Source: Gigaspora rosea
Lineage: Eukaryota > Glomeromycota > Glomeromycetes > Diversisporales > Gigasporaceae
DNA: 64,000 nucleotides
Assembly (NCBI GenBank): GCA_003550325.1
Contig: QKWP01000257.1
Span: 79,977 to 143,976, forward strand
Reading direction: 5' to 3'
The notes below the pieces were generated by a model. That model did no database searches and had not been told where the DNA came from. It worked only from the letters and a program-made list of their open reading frames with translations. The position numbers and the translations under genes were made by a program. Below are positions 45,950 to 57,479 of the stretch, in pieces; position 1 is the stretch's first letter, and every line of letters begins with the position of its first letter.

Positions 45950-46720
45950 CTTACAAATTTTAATAATATTTATCGAGGTTATGCATTTAAATAAGCCATT
46001 CGAGTTATGAATATTATTTTTTAATTACAACACCTAGTGAATATAAAAACATTTTATAATCTAGGTCTGAAATAAGTTATTCAAGTTATGATATTTACTA
46101 TTTAATTTCGCTTATAGAACTTAGTGGTATAAAAAACATTTATTAATCTAGATCTAAAATAAATTATTTGCAAACATTTGTTATAATAATCTACAAAGGA
46201 TATTTATTAATCTAAGTATTAAAAATAAGTTTCATAAATACTGGCTGTTTAATTCACTATATTTGCAATTTTTTTGAGTCATACAGTAGTCACTTCAACT
46301 TCATTACTTTCATGGAACTCAATTAATTATTCACCTTATTTCCCTTTTATAGATAAATAAATTTTACAAAATATGACGAATATAGGGTAGCTATTTATGT
46401 TGTATTCTGGACTCGCCAAATAAACAAAGTTCGATAATCTAAGTATTTAAAATAATCTAGTCATAAATATTGCTTTTAATTTCAATTAGTAAGTATTCAT
46501 TAACCTAAACGTTTAAAATAAGCTATTTATAAGATATACTATTTAATCACGTTAATGTTGTAAATATAATGAATTTTTATTAATTTAAGTTAATTCATAA
46601 CTATTTAAATATTTATTTTATTTGCATCCGGTTAGTTGGAAGCATAAAAATTATTTATTTTATTTACATCTGGTTAGTTGGGAGCATAAAAATTATTTGC
46701 ATTTACATATATTAATGTGA
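45950..46720. repeat. Diverged copies of the ~98-bp satellite
   Basis: TTTACTATTTAATTTCGCTT, TAGTGGTATAAAAAACATTT, ATTAATCTAGATCTAAAATA and similar blocks recur about every 80-100 bp. They correspond to the array at 26530 but with much more drift. Confidence 0.55.
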
Positions 46721-46788
46721 CGAAATATCCTGGTTAAATATATGCAATACACATGTTTGATTTAAATAACTGATTAAGAAGTTGTGAC

Positions 46789-47027
46789 TAGTGATGCCAC
46801 CAAAATTGATTTTTGAAAAAGGCCTATTTCGTCTTCATTAGAGAAAATTATAATTTTTTCTAAGAAAGAGCAAATAAAATTTATATAGATATGTTCCTTA
46901 TAATTTCGTCTATTCAAAAAAAGTATCAAATAATTTCATCTTTCAAGCAAAATAGATCAAAAACAATTTCGTGTGCAAATTTTAATTTCAGGTTTTAGAA
47001 CCCGAAATGCTTTTATCCTCATGTATA
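46789..47027. mobile_element. hAT-like MITE (239 bp)
   Basis: A perfect 8-bp duplication GTTGTGAC (46781-46788, 47028-47035) bounds a segment that begins TAGTGATGCCACC. The right end in reverse begins TATACATGAGGATA, so the inverted repeat is poor. Accepted mainly on the target duplication and the hAT-like left end. Confidence 0.5.
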
Positions 47028-47072
47028 GTTGTGACCAACTAAATTTCTATATTTTTAGTTTTAATATAAAAT

Positions 47073-47180
47073 ATTAAATAACCTAATAGGTCATTTCACT
47101 TTTCGAAATGACCAATATCTGGTCATTATTCATTTGAGTTATGGGTCATTTTAGGTCATTTACCATCCTTGCAGCGCAAG
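47073..47180. mobile_element. Short AGGTCATTT element, uninterrupted copy
   Basis: About 108 bp with inverted TAAATAACCT/AGGTCATTTA ends and an inner GAAATGACCAATATCTGGTC fold. It is the empty-site relative of the repeat split at 37757-37812/45719-45790. Confidence 0.6.
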
Positions 47181-48029
47181 AATTGTTTTTGCTATTAATC
47201 TGCCCGGAAGTCATAACTGAACCTTAATGTTAACTGCACTTTCTGGTTATCATTGTATTGCCTAAAGTTTTCTTTGATTAGTGGTTCTCATACAAGTATT
47301 AAAACTTTAATAATTTTATTATTTTTTGGATTTTTTACCAATCAGTTAGGAACTTCTAACTGTTATCAATTATGGTTATGACTAGTCATAGCCTTTGCTA
47401 TTTCTAAATATAATGCTCTTTTATTTTGTAACAGCATATATAAAAATTCATTTTCATTTTTTGAATTAATTTAATTGTTATATCTGATTACTGTATTGTT
47501 GCAAAATAATGTCCATGACATTATTTAAAATAATAGCCTAAATTATGCTTAATATAGGATAAATTTCAAAATTATGCCCCTATGCATCATTTTGCAAAAT
47601 ACAGAAAAACTTATAATATTCTAAAAGTCATATTACAAAACTGTTGTTTACGTTCCTGGTTTTAGTGCGACTGTGTCGCGCAGCTACCTTATTGTGTTAC
47701 CCACTCTTCCAATCAACCTTATTGCACAGATTTCAGATTCAAATTGATCAGAATTTTCATAATTCTCATAATTCTTTTTGATTATATATCTTTTTTTTAC
47801 TTTTTTTATGATATATGAGTTTTTTAAACTGTTAGTTACAAAGAGCAAAAAGTCGCTGGCTAAAAAAAAAGAAAAAGAAAAAGAGAGAGAAAAGAAAGAG
47901 AAAAACAAAAGATGATTTGTGATTTGTAGTAAGCTAAACTTTATGAAATACACAACTTTACTTTGAAGAAATAGTATAGAAGTATAATAAGAACCTGGGA
48001 ATAAATCAGTTATTATCTGCGAAATGGAC
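47181..48029. other. AT-rich spacer
   Basis: No supported gene. The minus-strand open frame at 47684-48037 is largely a low-complexity Phe/Ser/Leu run from an A/G-rich tract (47860-47915), and I do not take it as a gene. Confidence 0.45.
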
Positions 48030-48121
48030 ATAACCAAAAATTAATCCCAGATCTGATGATTGCATAATGACGGAATGGCACACTGGCTGCGAAATCTGAT
48101 CTGGGATTGATTTTTGGTTAT
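48030..48121. mobile_element. 92-bp inverted-repeat MITE
   Basis: ATAACCAAAAATTAATCCCA on the left pairs with ATAACCAAAAATCAATCCCA in reverse on the right, and the pairing continues GATC. No clear target duplication. Confidence 0.6.
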
Positions 48122-48189
48122 TGCCAGTATATAAGTATTCGTTCTTAGAATAACACAAATTCCAAATCTGGTATGCTCATACTAATGAT

Positions 48190-48430
48190 GCCTGACATAT
48201 GACGCAACCTGTGTCATTGCCATATGACGAAACCATTTCGTTAGGCAACTTCAAATTGATGAATTGACGAATATTAAAACCCATGACTATGATAAAACCT
48301 ATGATGCATGACGAAACCTATAATGCATCATGAAACCCATGACGCATGACAAAACTTATGACACATGAACCCATGAAGCATAACAAAACCAATAATAAAT
48401 AAATAACAAAACCTATGATGATTTTGATGA
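48190..48430. repeat. ATGACGAAACC repeat cluster
   Basis: About ten degenerate units of ATGACGAAACCTATG. Related to the arrays at 1428 and 52265. Confidence 0.7.
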
Positions 48431-48781
48431 TGCATAAGACTATTATTCATTTCTTTCATAACAGAAATAAATTAGTCCATGTAACGTTAATTTTGTGTTC
48501 ATTATTATATCTTCCTATTTTCTATCTTTTTGACATCGATCTGTCATTGCCTGATGATTTGCAACCATCAACCAGATATATTCTATAGGTGTTCTATGAA
48601 TTGGCAGTGTCATAGTATTTTATTATTATGTATTATATTATGTATTTCTTATTTTTGCATAGTTTGTTGCATAGTTGGTGATTTTAATCCTCAACAAGCA
48701 TTATAGACCCTCAGCGAGTGTATGAACCTATTAGTGAATGAATTAAACACCTGGTGAGTAATTAAAACCTTAGTACGAATT

Positions 48782-51700
48782 AAAGATATTTGAGGGTATG
48801 GTTTTAGTCTGCAAATGAAATAACAGATGTTCATAGCATTAGTGTTATTATTGATGGTTCAAAAAATCATGTGTTCAGACAATCATTCCTATGCAAATTC
48901 TACAGAAAGGTCACCAAAATTCTGGGTCATATGCATCGAATCTAGGATGGCATTTAGACACTGTTTAGCTTTAGCTGTTAGCAGGTTCTACAGCAAATTA
49001 CTTAATGAATGGATATGATTTCATTAGTAAAATTTTTTATGATCTTGGTCAAAATCAATCAATTCTGATCCTCTGATCTTGATTACAATTCACTCTGACG
49101 TATCCTGACCCAGAATTTGGTGACCCCAATATGAGTTGATCTTATGCTCTGCTATTGCTAGTAAAATGCTAGCAATAAAAAATAATCTGCTTAGATTCAA
49201 TGTAAAAGCTTCTTCAAATTGATCAAGAGCTTCATCATCTTAGATAGGGCTCCTACAAAAAATTGATCACTTTGTAATTCTGTAATTTTGACCAATCAAA
49301 ATTTAGGATCAAGTGTAATAATTAAAACAAATGTGTTTTGTTTTCTAAGTAAAAATACATGTAAAATTAAGGCTAAGAAAACTGCATTATAATTAGGGTT
49401 AGGGTTAGAAAAATATAGTGGCCATTGTTGCTATTAGTAAAATTTAATGAGAAACATTTTTAATTAGAATGCAATAGATAGTTTTCTAATAAAAATTTAG
49501 AGCAATCTGTTTTTTGTAAAAAATTTTTACATTACACCCAGGAACATGTAAAACTTTAGAAATAAATTTTTCCAAATTTTTTCAAATTTTTACACCTAAT
49601 CCAAAACTTTTGCATTTACTTCAAATTTTTTCAAATTTTTGTCCAATTTTTAAGGGCGCATGTGATCTAACCAATAAAAATAGGTCTTTATGCATGTGAT
49701 TTGACCAATAAGATTGTGTTTGTGAATCATCCCAGTGTCACTACCCTAAAAAAATTCTAAAAATACTCAACCTTAATCCTAACGCTAGTAGCCAAATTTT
49801 TTTAGGGTAGTGTTGTGCTAGAGTCTTAGTACAAAATCATTATACATATAGGGAAAATTAATCATAAAATCTTTCTATATCACTTTTTTTTCAAAACTCT
49901 TTGAAATTTTTTATTAATAATTATACAGTATTGTCCTACCAATGTAGTAACTTGCAACAAAATTATTTATTTGTGAGCGCAAATAATGAGTTTTGATATA
50001 TAAATTTTTTTTTTAAATTTTGATATTAAAAAATTATTTATCCAATTTATCCAAATATTTGCCGATATCCAAATTAATTTTTGCAATTTGATATTCAAAT
50101 TTTTACATGTCCCTAGTTACACCTGATCTTAAAATTCGATTAGTTAAAATTACAGGTTGTGAACAATTTTTTTGTATTGGAGCTAGATAGTATTGTTAGT
50201 CGAACTTGTTTTGAGCTATGTAGAAATATTTCGACTTTCAACATTTAGTATGTCAAAATTCTAAATTAATGTCAAAATACTAAATTAATATCAAAATGCC
50301 TAATAGTGTCGAAATGCCTAAATAGTGTAAAAATGTCTAAATAGTGTCAAAATTCTAAATTAATGTCAAAATACTAAANAAAGATATTTGAGGGTATGGT
50401 TTTAGTCTGCAAATGAAATAACAGATGTTCATAGCATTAGTGTTATTATTGATGGTTCAAAAAATCATGTGTTCAGACAATCATTCCTATGCAAATTCTA
50501 CAGAAAGGTCACCAAAATTCTGGGTCATATGCATCGAATCTAGGATGGCATTTAGACACTGTTTAGCTTTAGCTGTTAGCAGGTTCTACAGCAAATTACT
50601 TAATGAATGGATATGATTTCATTAGTAAAATTTTTTATGATCTTGGTCAAAATCAATCAATTCTGATCCTCTGATCTTGATTACAATTCACTCTGACGTA
50701 TCCTGACCCAGAATTTGGTGACCCCAATATGAGTTGATCTTATGCTCTGCTATTGCTAGTAAAATGCTAGCAATAAAAAATAATCTGCTTAGATTCAATG
50801 TAAAAGCTTCTTCAAATTGATCAAGAGCTTCATCATCTTAGATAGGGCTCCTACAAAAAATTGATCACTTTGTAATTCTGTAATTTTGACCAATCAAAAT
50901 TTAGGATCAAGTGTAATAATTAAAACAAATGTGTTTTGTTTTCTAAGTAAAAATACATGTAAAATTAAGGCTAAGAAAACTGCATTATAATTAGGGTTAG
51001 GGTTAGAAAAATATAGTGGCCATTGTTGCTATTAGTAAAATTTAATGAGAAACATTTTTAATTAGAATGCAATAGATAGTTTTCTAATAAAAATTTAGAG
51101 CAATCTGTTTTTTGTAAAAAATTTTTACATTACACCCAGGAACATGTAAAACTTTAGAAATAAATTTTTCCAAATTTTTTCAAATTTTTACACCTAATCC
51201 AAAACTTTTGCATTTACTTCAAATTTTTTCAAATTTTTGTCCAATTTTTAAGGGCGCATGTGATCTAACCAATAAAAATAGGTCTTTATGCATGTGATTT
51301 GACCAATAAGATTGTGTTTGTGAATCATCCCAGTGTCACTACCCTAAAAAAATTCTAAAAATACTCAACCTTAATCCTAACGCTAGTAGCCAAATTTTTT
51401 TAGGGTAGTGTTGTGCTAGAGTCTTAGTACAAAATCATTATACATATAGGGAAAATTAATCATAAAATCTTTCTATATCACTTTTTTTTCAAAACTCTTT
51501 GAAATTTTTTATTAATAATTATACAGTATTGTCCTACCAATGTAGTAACTTGCAACAAAATTATTTATTTGTGAGCGCAAATAATGAGTTTTGATATATA
51601 AATTTTTTTTTTAAATTTTGATATTAAAAAATTATTTATCCAATTTATCCAAATATTTGCCGATATCCAAATTAATTTTTGCAATTTGATATTCAAATTT

Positions 51701-51914
51701 TTACATGTCCCTAGTTACACCTGATCTTAAAATTCGATTAGTTAAAATTACAGGTTGTGAACAATTTTTTTGTATTGGAGCTAGATAGTATTGTTAGTCG
51801 AACTTGTTTTGAGCTATGTAGAAATATTTCGACTTTCAACATTTAGTATGTCAAAATTCTAAATTAATGTCAAAATACTAAATTAATATCAAAATGCCTA
51901 ATAGTGTCGAAATG
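48782..51914. other. Exact 1,535-bp duplication around an N (probable assembly artefact)
   Basis: 48782-50316 and 50380-51914 appear identical at a constant offset of 1,598 bp, and the second copy begins immediately after the single N at 50379. Two true duplicates in this fast-decaying DNA would be expected to differ. The unit is non-coding; it contains a TTAGGG-like tract (49397), CAAATTTTT-rich DNA and a 74-bp inverted repeat with CACTACCCTAAAAAAATT ends (49739-49812 and 51337-51410). The identical 63-codon open frames at 48827 and 50425 have no recognisable content. Confidence 0.85.
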
Positions 51915-52262
51915 TTGAAATATTGTCAAAATGTCTAAATAGTCAAAATGTTTATATCTATATTTATACATTTAGTCATACATATATGTAATATTTATTT
52001 CGCTAAGCATTGACATTTGTTTAAATCGTTAAGCATTTAGATATTTAGCCATAATGTATATAGATCAAGCATTTAGACATTTAGTCATATAATATTTATT
52101 TTATCAAGCATTTAGACATCTAGTCATATAATATTCATTTCATCAAGCATTTAGGCATTTAGTCATATAATATTTATTTTGTCAAGTATTTAGACATTTA
52201 GTCAAATTTAGAATTTCGATATTTTGACAAAAAATAATATGATATCGAAATATATTTAGACA
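51915..52262. repeat. TTTAGACATTTAGTCATA repeat
   Basis: About ten units of AGCATTTAGACATTTAGTCATATAATATTTATTT and shorter forms. Related TTTAGACATTT/AAATGTCTAAA words occur at 50240-50378, 52500-52690 and 56220-56330. Confidence 0.7.
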
Positions 52263-52264
52263 CT

Positions 52265-52400
52265 CAAGTGTCTAAATATCAGGAGTTTCATCAATCGTCA
52301 AGGGTTTCATCAATCATCAAGAGTTCTGTCAATCGTCAAAGGTTTCGTCATGTACAAGGGTTTCATCAATCATCAGATGCAAATTTGTCGAAACCATTCG
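52265..52400. repeat. GTTTCATCAATCGTCAAGG repeat
   Basis: About seven units; the reverse complement of the GATTGACGAAAC family at 1428. It directly follows the TTTAGACATTT repeats. Confidence 0.7.
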
Positions 52401-52743
52401 TCATCGCAAAAATAATTGTGTCAGGCATCATTTGCTCATACACCAGCACAGCACATTGACATGTGAAATTATAGGTTTTTAATGCCCAATCTAATGTTGT
52501 TAGTCAAAATACTTAATTTAGTCATCATTTAGGCAATTAGTGTCTAAATATATTTTGACATGGCATTATTTTTTTTTTGAAATGTCAAAAGTAAATTTGT
52601 CTAAATGCCTAAATAGTTGACTAAATAAATACTATGTGACTAAGTGTCTAAATAGTTGACTAAATAAAATACTATGTAACTAAAATGTCTAAATTAAATA
52701 TAAACAATAAAATTATTTATAAATAAATTGAATATTATATTAT

Positions 52744-52899
52744 GGTAGTGACAAATATTACATAATATTTTTTTACTATACCCTCTAACACCTCCCTTCA
52801 TGTAAGATAAATTTGATTGGCTGTTATAAATTTATATATCTAACTTAAGACAATCAATGACCCCCTCCCCCAGGATATTACGTAATATTTGTCACTACC
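52744..52899. mobile_element. MITE with GGTAGTGACAAATATTAC ends
   Basis: 156 bp. The left arm GGTAGTGACAAATATTACAT pairs with GGGTAGTGACAAATATTACG in reverse at the right. The flanks are TTA-rich, so the duplication (TTA or TTAT) cannot be fixed. Non-coding. Confidence 0.7.
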
Positions 52900-53388
52900 C
52901 TTATTACTACTGCACTTTGAACTTAAAGACAAAGCACAACTAAGTATAAATTTACACTTAATTAGTGATAAGCTATTCAGTACTTTTTATACATGATGCG
53001 CATAATGCGCAGTATTATACCTGGTTTATAAAAAATGCTTCATTGTTGGAATATTAAGGAATTTTGTTCCACTCTTGACCTTGTTTATAATTTATATTGA
53101 TTTTTTTCCAGTTGGGAACTTCCAAATGCTTGAGATAAATTAATTTGCATTATGCTAGCATACTCATATAAAAATATATCTGCAAAAATCATATGCATGG
53201 TTTCAAAATTCGTACGCATTATTATACTAGTTCTAATAATAATAGACAGATTTAGACATTTGTTTAGAGGTAGCTTTATGTAATGAACGAGTAATAAATT
53301 AATCATTTGAATAAAGTCTATAATAATAACGGGTGATAAATTAATATATTAGTGCAATTTATAGACATTTAATTAGTCTAATAATCAG
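52900..53388. other. AT-rich spacer
   Basis: No gene is recognised. Confidence 0.4.
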
Positions 53389-53518
53389 TCTGTCCAGTCT
53401 CATACTGATCATTCCTAATCAGTCCTGGACTGCAGTCCAATCTAACTTTTTAAAAGACTGCCAGCCTTTGGACCAAGACGGACTGGACGGACTGATTAAT
53501 AGCACTAATGGGAATAGG
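53389..53518. mobile_element. Foldback element with AATCAGTCCGTCC arms
   Basis: AATCAGTCTGTCCAGTCTC on the left pairs with AATCAGTCCGTCCAGTCCG in reverse on the right, and inner TGGACTGCAGTCCA is itself palindromic. The right outer end in reverse is TAGTGCTATTAATCAGTCC, a hAT-like end. Similar GGTCTGGAC words occur at 59220-59330, and a related end is at 56165-56190. Confidence 0.55.
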
Positions 53519-53748
53519 TTCGCTATCCAAACAAGCTCAAGCATTCATACTCTAACATCGATACCTATAGCAAAACCTCTAGACAAGGACTGATTATATG
53601 AACCCGTACCAATCATTCTCACAACCTGTTAAACGCATAAACTACTGATCTCTTAGTTCCAAAATTTCCTAAACCCTAGGTTCTAAACCACACCTTGACT
53701 AATACATGAAAACACAAGCATAAGAAAGATATCTACAGGTCCCTGCAG

Positions 53749-55421
53749 CCCTATGAAAACTCGATGCATGGAAATGCATGCATAAATACGAAATTGTATG
53801 CGAGTAAGCACGGTTTCATAATTACTGCACGGAAACTGCACGGAAACTGATCGTCCATAAAATTTAATACACGTTATCACACGAAAAATTGAAATCCATG
53901 CACTATCGTGCATAGTATTATATCCATATATTGACATGCATTAATCTTAATGATCACATAATTTTCGTGCACTAACGTGCACAATTGTTAAGGTTCTTAA
54001 CGATCATAATTTTTGTGCACTGACGTGCACAATCGTTAAGATTCTTAAAGATCATAATCATAATTTTTGTGCTCTGATATGCATAATCGTTAAGATTCTT
54101 AACGATCATAATTTCAGTGTATTGTCATCATGATCATTACAATCGTTAAGATTCCTTAACGATCAATTTTAACGATCATAATTTCATTTCTGTACATGAT
54201 GTCATGATCACCACAATCATTAAGATTCCTTAACGATCATAATTTCAGTGAAGATCGATAAGATTCTTAATGATCATAATTTTTGTGCATGACATCACAA
54301 TTGTCACAATCATTAAGATCCTTAACGATCATATTCCATGTACTAACGTGATGAAGATCATAATTCCACGCATTAACGTGATGATCGTTAAGATTCTTAA
54401 TGATTATAATTTTCATGCAATGACGCGTACAAAAACATTTATTTTGTGAGTAAATAAACATTACATTTTTGTTTTTTTTTTGCACTTAACAATAATAATT
54501 TCCGTGCATTGACGCGTAAAAAAAACATTCGATTTGTAAGCAAATAAATATCTGATTATTTGTGTTTTTTTTTACACTTACAATTTACAATTTTTATTTT
54601 TCTTTTATTGTTTTATAATTTTTTTTTACTACTCACTAATTTTTATATAATCTTTTTTAGTTAGTGTCATTGTTTTTGAAACCATCCTTTGGAGTTATTA
54701 CCCTGAAAGTTGCTCTTTTGGAATTATTATCGTTTTTGGTGTATGTTTTGAGGTAATGCAGCTTTGTTTTTTTATTTATGTTCTGTATATTATTGCATTT
54801 TAGCATCTCTTGAGTTACTATCATTGGAGTTGGCGTAATTAGAGTTGTCACTATTGGAATTATTTCTAGAGTAGTCATTTCGATTTTTTTTCCATTTGGT
54901 ACTATTGCTTTACTTTGTTTTTTTTCGAAATTATTAGTTGCTGGGTTATTTTTAAGTAGTAGTTTTAGTGATTAGAAGTATTTTCTTATTGACATGAAAA
55001 TTATTAAATTAAAGTATTTGTATTTTAAAATTTAATTAATAAAATAATAAAAGTTAATTAATAAAATATAAATTTTAGTTAATAAGAGTTATAAAATTTA
55101 GTTAATAAAATTATAAAATTTTAGTTAATAAAATAATATATATAAATGTATATACGGATATATGTTATTATATGTATATGTATGGATATATGCTATTATA
55201 TGTTACCTGCACGTAAATATGCACGAGACAATGCACGAGAAAACACATTAAATTGCACGTTAGTACGTGCACTGTTGCACAGAATCCGCGCCCTATTACA
55301 TGTTGTAAACATGCTTTCTCATACATTGTCTCGTATAGATTTACGTGCAGGTTCGTGTGGTTCCATATCCAACCTTTTCCATGTATTGCAGTATCATTCC
55401 GTGCTGCAATTTGTTATAGGG
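53749..55421. mobile_element. CCCTATGA element, copy 3 (long, different interior)
   Basis: The left end CCCTATGAAAACTCGATGC and the right end in reverse CCCTATAACAAATTGCAGC share only the terminal CCCTAT-A with each other and with copies 1 and 2. CAG flanks both sides (53746-53748, 55422-55424), as in copy 2. The interior has GCACG-rich subterminal DNA at both ends, a palindromic satellite on the left and AT-rich DNA in the middle. It has inserted in or at the edge of the GGTCCTTGCACTGC repeat. No transposase is seen; open frames 55146-55448 lie in the GCACG-rich end. Confidence 0.65.
53945..54470. repeat. Palindromic ATCGTTAAGATTCTTAACGAT satellite
   Basis: About nine units of 45-60 bp: CTTAACGATCATAATTT, GTGCACTGACGTGCACAATC, GTTAAGATT. 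Both halves of the unit are palindromes. A stray copy (AATCGTTAAGAATCTTAACGA) lies at about 56838. Confidence 0.8.
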
Positions 55422-55424
55422 CAG

Positions 55425-55805
55425 TCGCAGAGCCTAACTAACCACTAATAAGGTCCTTGCACTGCCACTGCAGCCAGTGAGCTTAACTATCCACTAATAA
55501 GGTCTTGTACAGCGCCGTGGAGCCTAACTATCTATTAATAAGATCCTTGCACTGCCACTGTAACCGCGGTGCCTAATTATCCATTAATAAGGCCCTTGCA
55601 CTGCTACGGAGCCTAAACATCCACTAATAAGGTCCTTGCACTGCCACTGCAGCAGCAGAGCCTAACTATCTACTAATAAGGTCCTGCAGCTGCGGCGCCT
55701 AACTATCCACTATTAAGGTCCGTGTGCTGCTACTGCAGCCGCAGAGCCAAACTATGCAATAATAGGACTTGCACTGCCACTGCAGCCACGGAGCCCAACA
55801 ACTGA
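55425..55805. repeat. GCCTAACTATCCACTAATAAGG minisatellite
   Basis: About eight units of 40-60 bp, made of CTAACTATCCACTAATAAGG, TCCTTGCACTGCCACTGCAG and CCGCGGAG. It is GC-richer than its surroundings. Confidence 0.8.
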
Positions 55806-57479
55806 CTAGAGATGGTGGGCGGGAGATAGAGCCAGCATTTACCAAATCGAGTGATAGCAAAACCAAAATAACTAACCTTTATTGCTAATGCTAATACTAA
55901 TTTGTCATTTATCCAAAAATATTTAATGTTTAGTTTGAAAGCAAAGACAAATTAATAATTCGCAAATATAAAATAAAATTAAATCCGATTTAAAATATTT
56001 AAATTTTTTATTGTTGTCTAAGCCTCTAAAAATTAACCTCGCATATCACAAAAAATTAGGCAACATATGTTCGTTACAATAATTTAAAGCTATATTCGGA
56101 CCGATTGTCTTTTTGGTCCGTCCCATAAAAAGACAGTTCTAAGGAGGACCGCAAAACCCGCGGTTTTAGTCGGACTGATTAACAGCTCTAACTCCCATAT
56201 GTTTTTCATATATATTTCTTAATTTAGACATTTCGACATTATTTAGACATTTCGACAATATTTAGACATTTCGGCATAATTTAGGATTTCGCCAATATTT
56301 AGACATTTCGGCAGCCTAAATATCAAATGTCGAAATATTTCTACAAGCATAAATCAATTTCGGCTAACAACATTAGCCCAATCAAATGCAAGATTTTGCG
56401 AATCGCCTTTCTAGATGGCAGGAAACCATACACTCCATCATGCATGACTACGTTCCTGGTAGCATTACTCCTACCAAAAAAGGATTTTGCGAAAATCAGC
56501 ATAGCGGGACATCAAAAAAGTTGAACGCATTTTATATTGCACATTCCATATGATCGTACTGGTAAAAAGGCATAAAATGCACGTGAGTGTAATTTGATTG
56601 GCGGAAGAATGGTTTTTTGAAGTGTGAATTCCGAAACTTTCGCGAAAAAGTTCGAAATATTCCGAAAAGTTGGCATAATTGACAAAATCTAATTAAGAAA
56701 ATGCATAGTTCGTATCAATCACATAATTGACCTTTGTGAAATCGCATATTTACTCAATCGCATCGCATAATTCTGGACACCCTACCGTAGCATTCCTCGC
56801 ATTTCCTTACCTTCGATTCCCGTGACATCATGTGACAATCGTTAAGAATCTTAACGACTGAAAGTAAAGATTTAAACTTCGTACCCTAGAACCAAGCAAA
56901 GAAATCACGAATTATAATTGAATTAGGCTACAAGAAACAATAATAAATCAAATTACAAGAAGATACTTATTCAAAAATCGCTGAAGAAAGACTCTACGAA
57001 CCTCGAGACTCGGACCAAGTCTCCACGCCTCTTTTTCCTGCCAATTCGAGGAACTAAGACGATAGTTGGATAAAGATTAGATTAGATAGTGGTGTTTGTT
57101 AGTGGATTTTAGCCGACCGAGATAGCTTCTACTTTTGCAACGTGCCTTTTGCATTTTATTAAAAGATGACTTGATAGTAGTTAGAGTATATAACATATAC
57201 ATGTCTGAAAATAAATGACAGTATATGTGTAAAATTTTATAAGGAACTTTTTTCCCTAAAACTTCCGAATAGTTTTACTTTCAAATTGAGATATAGCAAT
57301 TTTTTTAAAAAAAATCGTTTGTGACTCTTCCTTATTAGTGCATCGTGAAACGAGCTATCACGTATAAAAATTTTGATTAAAGATTTCTTTTACAAGCAAC
57401 ATGAACTATTAATTATATATCACTTTTTATTATATGCATAAGTCTATGTATGTTTTATTTTTTGAAAGTTCGTATTAAA
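55806..57479. other. Non-coding spacer with short repeats
   Basis: TTTAGACATTTCGACA repeats at 56220-56330. A TAGAG-ended hAT-like stretch at about 55807-56190 has no target duplication. I see no gene; the open frame at 56327-56524 starts in the repeat. Confidence 0.45.

Noticed and set aside
47684-48037. A membrane-like protein with a Phe/Ser run
   Set aside because: It comes from a purine-rich low-complexity tract on the other strand.
48827-49018. A conserved duplicated 63-residue protein (also at 50425)
   Set aside because: The two copies lie in the exact duplication around the N, so their identity is not evidence of selection; the sequence has no recognisable feature.
55807-56190. A hAT element with TAGAGATGGTGG and TAGAGCTGTTAATC ends
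   Set aside because: Only TAGAG is shared by the ends and the flanking 8 bp do not match; more likely two unrelated element ends.
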